Shown here one piece after another: positions 1 to 5,894 of a stretch of DNA of 7,487 bases. This stretch comes from Bacillaceae bacterium. GTDB lineage: Bacteria > Bacillota > Bacilli > Bacillales > Amphibacillaceae. The position numbers and the translations under genes are program-made. Numbering within the stretch: the first letter of the stretch is position 1; each line of letters starts with the position of its first letter. Location: the NCBI GenBank assembly GCA_030152985.1, contig JASLIE010000120.1, positions 1 through 7,487 of the forward strand, in the 5' to 3' direction. The notes under the pieces were generated by a model that searched no databases, was not told the DNA's origin, and was given only the letters and a program-made list of their open reading frames with translations.

Positions 1-926
1 CCATAGTAAAAGCCTGTTGCTAATTCACGTTGCGCAACCTTCCAAAGTTCATCAACTAAGGCTGGATTTAATTCATAATTCTCTGGATCTTTCATATAAT
101 CATCAATTGCTCGGCTATAGACATTAGCTACAGTTGAAACGTAATGAATCGACTTCATCCGGCCCTCAATTTTTAAACTGTCAACGCCATTTTCGACAAG
201 GTCTGGTATATGATGAATCATTGACATATCAACCGCACTCATTGAAAAATCCTCTTCTGTTAAATCATCAAGCAGTGAAGTACGTTCACCATCATCTTCC
301 ATTTCAAATAAATCAAACTTCCAACGACATGACTGTGAGCAACCACCACGGTTTGCATCACGTGCTGACATATGGTTTGAAAGCGTGCAACGTCCAGAAT
401 AGGAAATACACATCGCCCCGTGAATGAATGCTTCGATCTCGACATCTGTTTTTTCACGCATCTCTTTAATTTCAGCCATACTAACTTCACGTGCTAGAAC
501 AACCCGCTCTAAACCTTCTTCATGCCAGAAGTTAAGTGTTTCATAGTTAGTTGCAGAAGCTTGTGTTGATAGATGAACAGGTAGGCCTGGTGCTTCCATA
601 ATACAAATTTCGATTAAAGCTGGATCTGATACGATCACAGCGTCAATCCCTATATCTCTTAATGTTCTAAAGAAGTCTCCTGCTCCGATCTCATCTTCTT
701 CATGCGTGACCATATTTGCTGCAACATATACTTTTGCATCATGTTCTTTTGCAAACTCCACCCCTTCACGCATTTCATCAAATGTGAAATTACCTGCTCG
801 ACTTCTTAAACCATAAGCATTGCCGCCAATATAAACTGCATCTGCTCCGTAATGAATGGCTGTTTTTAATTTCTCTAAGGTTCCTGCTGGTGCAAGAACT
901 TCTGGTCTTTTTAAACTTTTACTCAT
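1..926 (-). CDS. trhP2: U32 family protein, TrhP2/YrrO-like tRNA hydroxylation protein (partial, C-terminus outside window)
   Basis: The frame is open from an ATG at 926 to the left edge, giving 308 complete residues. Bacillus YrrO/TrhP2 is about 420 residues, so roughly the last 110, including the C-terminal barrel domain, are missing. The protein starts MSKSLKRPEVLAPAGTLEKL, typical of the family. It carries the full U32 signature around residues 165-184 (E-x-F-x2-G-A-M-C-x4-G-x-C-x-L-S). Four cysteines, C173, C180, C196 and C200, match the iron-sulphur ligand pattern of TrhP/RlhA-type proteins, and a conserved KIEGRMKS stretch follows. Family knowledge: TrhP proteins are needed for prephenate-dependent 5-hydroxyuridine at tRNA position 34; they are not proven proteases despite the name. 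An ATG at 929 is also possible, but the purine-rich ribosome site at 939-932 is better spaced for 926. It begins 12 bases after the trhP1-like gene ends, so the two are surely co-transcribed. Family assignment is very secure; the exact substrate is by homology. Confidence 0.93.
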   Translation of the reverse strand, partial: MSKSLKRPEVLAPAGTLEKLKTAIHYGADAVYIGGNAYGLRSRAGNFTFDEMREGVEFAKEHDAKVYVAANMVTHEEDEIGAGDFFRTLRDIGIDAVIVSDPALIEICIMEAPGLPVHLSTQASATNYETLNFWHEEGLERVVLAREVSMAEIKEMREKTDVEIEAFIHGAMCISYSGRCTLSNHMSARDANRGGCSQSCRWKFDLFEMEDDGERTSLLDDLTEEDFSMSAVDMSMIHHIPDLVENGVDSLKIEGRMKSIHYVSTVANVYSRAIDDYMKDPENYELNPALVDELWKVAQRELATGFYY

Positions 927-931
927 CATTA

Positions 932-939
932 TCCCTTCC
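932..939 (-). promoter_or_regulatory. ribosome binding site of the trhP2-like gene
   Basis: On the minus strand this reads GGAAGGGA and overlaps the TAG stop codon of the upstream trhP1-like gene. Two ATG codons follow directly, at 929 and 926. The second has the more usual spacing (5 bases against 2), so 926 was chosen. The placement suggests coupled translation of the two U32 proteins. Confidence 0.6.
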
Positions 940-1862
940 TATTTAACATCGTCTGGATCCATTAAAAAGAATCCTTCATTTAGTGTTCTTTTTTGTGGAT
1001 GATGGCTTAATAAGGCCTGGTTGAGCTCTTCAACCAACTCATCTGTACAGCGATCTGCTAAAAGCGCATCCTTTGCTTCTTTAAATAATTTAGTTATTTC
1101 AACCAAAGCATGGCCTGGTGTAAAAATCCCATCAAGTTTCCATCTAGTTAAACCATCTGCATATAAATCCTTAATATGTGGCATTAAATTAATATCATCT
1201 GTTGCAAAGACATGGGTACCATTTCGGTCTTCATAGACAGAATACTGAGTTTCTTTTCTTTTAGGTTCAGATAAAAAGAGTCCGCGTTCCTTAGACATAT
1301 CTTCCTCTTGATTTGTGAAATTAAAGTAGTTTTCAACAAGCGGTCTCAGTGACTGGTGAATACAGGTCGCACCATAAACTAAGATTTCAAGTGGGACATC
1401 GGTTTTTTCAGCAATAGCCTTAAGTTCAACCTGAGTAAGCTCACGTGCTAAAACTGCACCACTTGCTCCTCTTTTAGCCCAAAAGTTAATCTGTCTTGCA
1501 TTAGTCACTAGAGTTTGTGCGTCATAAATAAAGTCTAACTTAATTCCTTCATTTCGCATGACCTGTACAACACCCGGGTCACCTACTGTAATTTGGTCAA
1601 CTTTAAGTGCTTCTAGAAATTTTAAATACTCCTTAATACCATTAATATGATCATTATGCATCAAGGCATTGACCGCAACTGTTACTTTTTTACCTCGTTC
1701 GTGTACTAGTTTAACAAGTTCGCTTAATTCATCATTTGAAAATGAATAGGGTAAGCGTAAACCGTATTCATCCTTTCCTACGTATAACGTATCCGCTCCT
1801 GCATTTAGCAAAGCTTCTGCTTGTTCGAGCGATTCAGATGTCGTTACAATTTCAATCGTCAT
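939..1862 (-). CDS. trhP1: U32 family protein, TrhP1/YrrN-like tRNA hydroxylation protein
   Basis: This gene encodes 307 residues, close to the about 309 of Bacillus YrrN. It has the same N-terminal barrel layout as the downstream U32 gene (ALLNAGADTLYVG near residues 17-29; ARELTQ near 139-144) and the family site VYGATCIHQSLRPLVENYF around residues 162-180. Only C167 of the four iron-sulphur cysteines of the partner remains, as expected for the YrrN-type paralogue, and the KIEGR motif of the partner is replaced by WKLDGI. In B. subtilis both yrrN and yrrO are linked to 5-hydroxyuridine formation at the tRNA wobble base, so this is probably the non-catalytic or auxiliary partner (inference). 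The ATG at 1862 is preferred; an in-frame TTG at 1865 would add one residue. An AAGGA at 1876-1872 serves either start. It lies about 16 bases after the MATE gene, in the same operon. The trmR (yrrM) methyltransferase often found beside this pair is not here. Confidence 0.92.
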   Translation of the reverse strand: MTIEIVTTSESLEQAEALLNAGADTLYVGKDEYGLRLPYSFSNDELSELVKLVHERGKKVTVAVNALMHNDHINGIKEYLKFLEALKVDQITVGDPGVVQVMRNEGIKLDFIYDAQTLVTNARQINFWAKRGASGAVLARELTQVELKAIAEKTDVPLEILVYGATCIHQSLRPLVENYFNFTNQEEDMSKERGLFLSEPKRKETQYSVYEDRNGTHVFATDDINLMPHIKDLYADGLTRWKLDGIFTPGHALVEITKLFKEAKDALLADRCTDELVEELNQALLSHHPQKRTLNEGFFLMDPDDVK

Positions 1863-1878
1863 CAAAATCAGTCCTTTT

Positions 1879-3234
1879 TCATTTTAATCTGCGCTTATTC
1901 CGAGGTCTCACCTCACCTAAAACATGTTGTCTAGCAAAGAAGATAAGCACAAAGGCCATGACTGCTTCTGCAACAGGTAAGGCTAACCAAACTCCGTTTA
2001 TACCAAATAAACGTGGCAGAACAAGTAGCATGATTATTAATAGTATAAACCCTCTAAACAAAGTTATCCAAAGAGACGGCTTCACATACCCAATTGCCTG
2101 GAAATAGGTCAAATAAATAAAGTTAATTCCCATGAATAAATAACCAATAAAGAATAAACGAATACCTGTGACAGCAAGCTCTGTAATTGCTTCTGATGTC
2201 ACACCAAACATAGAAACAAATAAATCAGCACCGAAAAATCCAATCACTAAGAAAAGAGCACCTAAGCCGACTGCTGTTTTTTCAGCGATTTTAATGGTTT
2301 CTTTAATGTGATTAAAGAGCTGTGCCCCGTAATAGTAACTAATCATAGGCTGGATTGATGATCCAATCCCAATAAAGACGAGGAACATAAAGGTATGTAG
2401 ATAGTTAATGACAGAAAATGCAGCCAGCCCATTTGTTCCTGCATAATGGGCAATGGCAATATTATAACCGATGACAAAAACACCCATTCCCATCTCCGAG
2501 ACAAAACTCGGAAAACCAATCGAAGCAATTCGTGAAATATCCTTAAATTCATACTTAATTTTAACAAACTTTAAATGTCCCTTTTTATTTAAAAAGTGAG
2601 TCATTAAAACGAGTAAACCAGCGATCGTTGCAATTACAGTTGCAAGCGCTGCACCCGTTACACCTAATTTTAAAATAAATACCATATAATAATTCAAACC
2701 GATATTTAAAATCGAAGTCACGATTAAACCGACCATAGCAAGGTTAGGGTTGCCATCATTTCGAACAAATATACTTAAGGCAGACTCCCAAGCAACAAAT
2801 AAACTAAAAATAAGTAAAACCTTCATATACTCTAATACATAAGGTAGAGTCTCATCATTAGCACCAAAAAAATAAGCGAGATTTTCTTTAAACAAATAGC
2901 TCACGATCGCTACCACTGAGGTAACAAGCGTTAAGATGACAAATGAGGTCGTAAATATCCTTTTAGCATGCTCAAGCTCACCCCGCCCGATTGTCATTGA
3001 ATAGACTGCTCCACCCCCAACACCAATTAAGAGCGCAATCGATAAAATAATCGAAAAAACAGGAACGGCCACATTCACCCCCGCAAGTGCAACCGACCCA
3101 ACACCATGTCCAACAAAAATACCATCAACTACAATATTAACAGACATCAGCGACATACCGATTAAGGTCGGTATTAAATATTGAAAAAAGCTTTTTGACA
3201 CAGCTTGTGTACTTAGCTTGTTAACTTGCGACAT
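1879..3234 (-). CDS. MATE family multidrug/toxin efflux transporter (MepA-like)
   Basis: The 451-residue protein has about twelve hydrophobic helices and a basic C-terminal tail (RPRNKRRLK), and is of full family length. Motifs seen: DGIFVGHGVGSVALAGVN at 37-54 in the first helix pair, GVGGGAVYSMTIGRGE at 71-86, FVRNDGNPNLAM at 156-167, GIGSSIQPMISYYYGAQ at 288-304 (the second-half equivalent), FQAIGYVKPS at 378-387 and GINGVWLALPVAE at 411-423. These fit the MepA-type branch of MATE proteins, which sit in the cytoplasmic membrane and export cationic drugs or metabolites using a Na+ or H+ gradient. The substrate cannot be told from sequence. The ATG at 3234 has a strong AAGGAGAT site at 3248-3241 with 8-base spacing. 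It lies 36 bases after the small membrane protein gene, with no terminator between them, and runs directly into trhP1; it is probably the second gene of a four-gene operon. Confidence 0.93.
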   Translation of the reverse strand: MSQVNKLSTQAVSKSFFQYLIPTLIGMSLMSVNIVVDGIFVGHGVGSVALAGVNVAVPVFSIILSIALLIGVGGGAVYSMTIGRGELEHAKRIFTTSFVILTLVTSVVAIVSYLFKENLAYFFGANDETLPYVLEYMKVLLIFSLFVAWESALSIFVRNDGNPNLAMVGLIVTSILNIGLNYYMVFILKLGVTGAALATVIATIAGLLVLMTHFLNKKGHLKFVKIKYEFKDISRIASIGFPSFVSEMGMGVFVIGYNIAIAHYAGTNGLAAFSVINYLHTFMFLVFIGIGSSIQPMISYYYGAQLFNHIKETIKIAEKTAVGLGALFLVIGFFGADLFVSMFGVTSEAITELAVTGIRLFFIGYLFMGINFIYLTYFQAIGYVKPSLWITLFRGFILLIIMLLVLPRLFGINGVWLALPVAEAVMAFVLIFFARQHVLGEVRPRNKRRLK

Positions 3235-3270
3235 CGACTCATCTCCTTAGCTAAATTTACTTCTACTAGT

Positions 3271-3648
3271 TTAATCTTTTTTCTTAAAAAAAGAAATAGA
3301 TTTTAGTGACTTTTTCTCTTTTTCAGACGCTGCTACTTTAAAGACTTGATAATCAAATGAATCTTTTATTAAAATAAGTAGATCCTGCTCACTGACCCTA
3401 AGTTGACTTTCCTTTCTTAAAATAACTTCCTCATCTTCATCTTCGAGTAAAATCACAAGCCACTCTTCATCAACAATCCGGTCTACTCTGCCATAAACGA
3501 AAGTATCATCAGCATACAATTTGCCTAACTGCCCTAAGGGAGACTGACTGATAAAGTAGTCAGGCGACTGAAATGAAAACAAGAGCAAACTTGATAAAAA
3601 TAAGATAAACAAAATAAAAAACGCCTTGATTGGGACCGAAAAATACAT
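3271..3648 (-). CDS. small membrane-anchored protein with a DUF3006-like extracytoplasmic domain
   Basis: The protein has 125 residues. Residues 8-26 form one strongly hydrophobic segment (uncleaved anchor or signal peptide), followed by a short linker and a soluble acidic domain, then a lysine-rich tail (FFKKKD). Residues 51-105 begin VYGRVDRIVDEEWLVILLED and resemble DUF3006 proteins: a G-[RI]-[VI]-D-R start, alternating hydrophobic strands, a central basic/acidic RKES, then a D-L-[LI] strand and a charged helix. The resemblance extends to the canonical DUF3006 protein encoded at 5005-5256. This is my own reading of the pattern, not a database result. The start at 3648 is chosen because an almost perfect ribosome site (AAAGAGGTGA, 3663-3654) lies 5 bases upstream; a longer frame from 3699 adds 17 residues but has no such site. 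It heads the minus-strand operon with the MATE and U32 genes. No function is known to me. Confidence 0.8.
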   Translation of the reverse strand: MYFSVPIKAFFILFILFLSSLLLFSFQSPDYFISQSPLGQLGKLYADDTFVYGRVDRIVDEEWLVILLEDEDEEVILRKESQLRVSEQDLLILIKDSFDYQVFKVAASEKEKKSLKSISFFKKKD

Positions 3649-3653
3649 AAGCC

Positions 3654-3663
3654 TCACCTCTTT
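3654..3663 (-). promoter_or_regulatory. strong ribosome binding site setting the start at 3648
   Basis: On the minus strand the sequence reads AAAGAGGTGA, matching nine of ten bases of the ideal AAGGAGGTGA, 5 bases before the ATG at 3648. It decides between this start and the in-frame ATG at 3699. Confidence 0.8.
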
Positions 3664-3850
3664 AAGACAAAGTATAAGGCAGATAAAAAAATAAAACATA
3701 AGCTATAATTTAAAAAAACACTTAATATCCAGTATATAAAATAACTTTATACATTTAAAAATAAGATTCTTGAAAGAAACTATAAATGAAAAAGCCTTTA
3801 TTAGCAATTCCAGCCCAGTTCTGATAGTCTTAATGATACGATTGTTAGAA

Positions 3851-3856
3851 AGTAGG
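3851..3856 (+). promoter_or_regulatory. ribosome binding site supporting the lipoprotein start at 3863
   Basis: AGTAGG lies 6 bases before the ATG at 3863. It is moderate in strength, but the ATG opens directly into a lysine/arginine plus hydrophobic plus LTGC lipoprotein signal, which fixes the start better than the ribosome site alone. Confidence 0.55.
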
Positions 3857-3862
3857 TTTTTT

Positions 3863-5008
3863 ATGAAACGTTCCTATATACTTAGTCTTTTTTTATTAGT
3901 CAGCTTATTTTTAACGGGCTGTGATGAACTTGATGAATTTATTCAAACACCAACAAAAGCAGATGACACAAGTATAGAAGTCGATCTAAAAGCAAGCGAG
4001 TCAGTTGATCAAGCACACTTACTTGTTCATTATATTGATGCAAATCAAGCAGACGCAAGCTTATTTCAATTTGAACATGAAAATAAACTCTATAATATTT
4101 TATACGATACAGGGGATTGGAAACGAAAAGATGTGATTGAATACCTTAAGTCAGCTGGTATTAAAGAATTGGATTTAGTCATCATCAGTCACCCACACGC
4201 TGATCATATCGGCCAATTAAGTGAAATTCGTGACTTATTTACAGTCAAGGAAGTTTGGATGAATGGCAGTAGCGCAAGCACACAAAACTATTTATCTGCG
4301 ATGGAAAAAATCCTAGCAAAAGAAATCGCTTATCTCGAACCTCGGGCAGGTGAAGTTTTTGATATTGGTCCTGTTACACTGACCGTGCTTCACCCCAAAG
4401 TATTAAATGGTGATTTAAATAAGGACTCGCTTTCTATTTTACTTGAGTATAAAGATGTTTCCTTCGGCTTTACAGGTGATGCTTATAAGCTTGAGGAGCG
4501 ATTAATCTTAAAGCGGTTTAAAGATTTAGACATTGATGTCTTGCAACTCGGTCATCATGGATCAAATACATCAACTGACCCACTCTTTTTAGACAGCGTT
4601 AAGCCTGAAATTGCTATTTACAGCGCAGGTTTAAATAATAAATACGGTCATCCACACAAAGAAACCCTTGATTTACTCAAAGAACGTCAGATTCAAACAT
4701 ACGGAACAGCTACAGATGGGACAATTCTAATCAAAACAGACGGACATGCCCTTTCTGTTGAAGTAACTGAAAAGAAATTAAGTCAAATCGATGAGGAAGA
4801 CAAAACAAGTGACTGCATCGATTTAAATACGGCAACAAAAGAAGCGCTCACTGAAATTTCACATATCGGACCAGAACGTGCAGAAGAAATCATCCGCAAC
4901 CGCCCTTATCAATCTCTCAATCAATTAAAGAAAATAAAAGGGATTGGAAAAGGACGTTTAGATGATATCATTAAAGAAGAGCGCGCATGTGTAGGTGATA
5001 CTAAATGA
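3863..5008 (+). CDS. secreted lipoprotein with ComEC-like metallo-beta-lactamase domain and ComEA-like helix-hairpin-helix DNA-binding domain
   Basis: The protein has 381 residues. MKRSYILSLFLLVSLFLTGC is a classic lipoprotein signal with lipidated C20. An acidic linker leads to a metallo-beta-lactamase domain at about 51-300 of the type found at the C-terminus of ComEC: DTG at 82-84, metal site HPHADHIG at 110-117, TGD at 204-206, GHHGS at 230-234 and GHPH at 262-265. Residues 318-376 form a ComEA-type double helix-hairpin-helix module (DLNTATKEAL, HIGPERAEEI, IKGIGKGRL) that in relatives binds DNA without sequence preference. The three cysteines are C20, C318 and C376; the last two flank the HhH module. 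Inference: a membrane-tethered, outward-facing metal-dependent phosphodiesterase or nuclease acting on DNA outside the cell. A role in competence is possible, but no other com gene is present. All metal ligands expected for activity are visible. A TTG-started frame from 3770 adds 31 unlikely residues. It is the first gene of a three-gene operon. Confidence 0.93.
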   Translation: MKRSYILSLFLLVSLFLTGCDELDEFIQTPTKADDTSIEVDLKASESVDQAHLLVHYIDANQADASLFQFEHENKLYNILYDTGDWKRKDVIEYLKSAGIKELDLVIISHPHADHIGQLSEIRDLFTVKEVWMNGSSASTQNYLSAMEKILAKEIAYLEPRAGEVFDIGPVTLTVLHPKVLNGDLNKDSLSILLEYKDVSFGFTGDAYKLEERLILKRFKDLDIDVLQLGHHGSNTSTDPLFLDSVKPEIAIYSAGLNNKYGHPHKETLDLLKERQIQTYGTATDGTILIKTDGHALSVEVTEKKLSQIDEEDKTSDCIDLNTATKEALTEISHIGPERAEEIIRNRPYQSLNQLKKIKGIGKGRLDDIIKEERACVGDTK

Positions 5009-5256
5009 GAGGGATCATAGATCGTTACGAAGCTGAGCTTGCAATTATCTTAATTGAATCAGAAGGTCTAGAGCTTCACTTCAATAAAGAACGCTTGCCT
5101 GGGTGTAAAACAGGTGATCTGATTGACTTTAAGATTATTCAGGGGACACTTGAGCTTACATGTAACAAGCAGGCAACAAGCGACCGAAAAAAACAAGCTC
5201 AAGATTTAAGACAAGCCTTATTAAAAAGGCAAAAAAGTAATTTTCGGAGGGAATAA
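5005..5256 (+). CDS. DUF3006 family protein
   Basis: This small cytosolic protein of 83 residues has no signal peptide or membrane segment. It begins MRGIIDRYEAELAIILIES, the typical DUF3006 opening (G-x-[IV]-D-R-[FY]-E), followed by a basic L-P-x-G/C turn (ERLPGC, 29-34), a G-D-L-I strand (37-40), and a lysine/arginine-rich helix from about residue 57. Length and pattern fit the family, which is a small beta-barrel-like domain of unknown function. Such genes are, to my knowledge, commonly found next to ComEC-like metallohydrolases, as here. The ATG shares the sequence ATGA with the TGA stop of the upstream gene, so translation is probably coupled. The methyltransferase gene follows after 1 base. 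No function can be stated; a role in regulating or assisting the hydrolase is only suggested by the gene order. Confidence 0.85.
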   Translation: MRGIIDRYEAELAIILIESEGLELHFNKERLPGCKTGDLIDFKIIQGTLELTCNKQATSDRKKQAQDLRQALLKRQKSNFRRE

Positions 5257-5257
5257 A

Positions 5258-5857
5258 ATGCCAAAAGAAACTTGGAATAAATCATTTTCTGATGAAAACT
5301 ATGTTTACGGGGTTGAGCCGAATGTTTTTATTAAAGCACAAGCAAATGAAATTAAAGAAAACTCAAAAGTAGCCTGCCTAGCTGAAGGAGAAGGTAGGAA
5401 TGCTGTTTATTTAGCAAAACTTGGTCACCATGTCACAGCTTACGACATTTCAGATGTTGGACTCAAAAAATCAAAGCAGTTGGCTGAAAAAAACAAGGTC
5501 ACCATTCAAACAGTTGAGCAAGATTTAGTGAAGGAGAAACTTCCTAAAGAAGCATACGATGCAGCTATTTTAGTTTTCGGGCATGTCCATAAGGATGACC
5601 AAAAGAAATTTATTGAAAATGCCATCCAATCTGTTAAAAAAGGCGGTAAAGTTATTTTTGAACTTTACTCAACTGATCAATTAACCTACCAAACAGGTGG
5701 ACCTGGTCACATTGATTTTTTATATGAGCCTAAACTTATTTTAGAGCTCATCAAATCATATGATGTCAAACACTTTTATTTTGGTGAAGCTGAACGTTTT
5801 GAAGGCCCGAGACATAATGGACTTTGCTCAGTCGTTCAAGTTGTGATTGAAAAATAA
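5258..5857 (+). CDS. class I SAM-dependent methyltransferase (TehB-like group)
   Basis: The protein has 199 residues, which is full length for this cytosolic family. It opens with W-N-K-S-F-S-x-E-N-Y-V-Y-G-x-E-P-N (6-22), the entry motif of this group. The SAM-binding motif I is CLAEGEGRNAVYLA at 40-53, D63 is the acidic residue after strand two (AYDIS), and D89 follows in a VEQDL stretch. FGHVH (107-111), GGKVIFELYS (129-138), TGGPGH (146-151) and HNGL (186-189) complete the expected pattern. The substrate is unknown; relatives are annotated as tellurite-resistance-like or thiol methyltransferases without proof. A strong GGAGGG site at 5246-5251, 6 bases before the ATG, lies within the end of the DUF3006 gene, and the two genes are 1 base apart. 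It is the last gene of the plus-strand operon and is followed at once by a terminator hairpin that begins inside its stop codon. Confidence 0.92.
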   Translation: MPKETWNKSFSDENYVYGVEPNVFIKAQANEIKENSKVACLAEGEGRNAVYLAKLGHHVTAYDISDVGLKKSKQLAEKNKVTIQTVEQDLVKEKLPKEAYDAAILVFGHVHKDDQKKFIENAIQSVKKGGKVIFELYSTDQLTYQTGGPGHIDFLYEPKLILELIKSYDVKHFYFGEAERFEGPRHNGLCSVVQVVIEK

Positions 5858-5894
5858 AAGACCGATGAGAATTATTTCTCATCGGTCTTTTTTT
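5856..5894. terminator. bidirectional intrinsic terminator between convergent genes
   Basis: A perfect 16-bp stem (5856-5871 pairing with 5876-5891) encloses a TTAT loop. The plus strand has a T-run through 5894. On the minus strand the adjacent sequence 5859-5851 reads as TTTTATTTT, so the same hairpin can end transcription from both sides. The first strand of the stem overlaps the methyltransferase stop codon. The TAA of the ydbT-like gene on the minus strand lies almost wholly in the loop, and the last residues of that protein are encoded by one arm of the stem. Confidence 0.9.

Larger units (their letters stand above)
3649..3862. promoter_or_regulatory. divergent intergenic region, presumed promoters of both operons
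   Basis: This very A+T-rich spacer separates the minus-strand operon starting at 3648 from the plus-strand operon starting at 3863, so promoters for both are expected here. Candidate -10 boxes are TATACT on the minus strand (3676-3671) and TATAAT on the plus strand (3704-3709). Neither has a convincing TTGACA at 16-18 bases, so no promoter can be fixed. No riboswitch, operator palindrome or small gene was recognised. A TTG-started extension of the plus-strand frame from 3770 lies here and is judged untranslated. Confidence 0.45.

Noticed and set aside
134..490. Open frames on the plus strand (134-427) and on the minus strand (260-490)
   Set aside because: Both lie within the U32 gene, whose own frame is continuous over the whole stretch and carries all family motifs. 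They are shadows in other frames.
1021..2107. Plus-strand open frames across the trhP1-like and MATE genes
   Set aside because: They run antisense to genes with clear family matches, have no ribosome sites and no recognisable product.
2343..2567. A minus-strand frame of 74 codons within the MATE gene
   Set aside because: It is an out-of-frame reading of the MATE coding sequence with no start signal of its own.
3276..3300. A/T-only inverted repeat near the end of the small membrane protein gene, considered as a terminator
   Set aside because: It has only A-T pairs, is made by lysine and phenylalanine codons, and lacks a GC-rich stem. A terminator here would also cut off the MATE gene that follows.
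3770..3862. A longer reading frame for the lipoprotein starting at TTG 3770
   Set aside because: It adds 31 residues ahead of a perfect lipoprotein signal, starts at a TTG without a good ribosome site, and would bury the signal peptide.
3863..5008. Classification as a ComEC or ComEA competence protein
   Set aside because: ComEC has a multi-helix channel domain and ComEA a membrane anchor with a short HhH domain. This protein is a lipoprotein with neither, and no other com gene is present.
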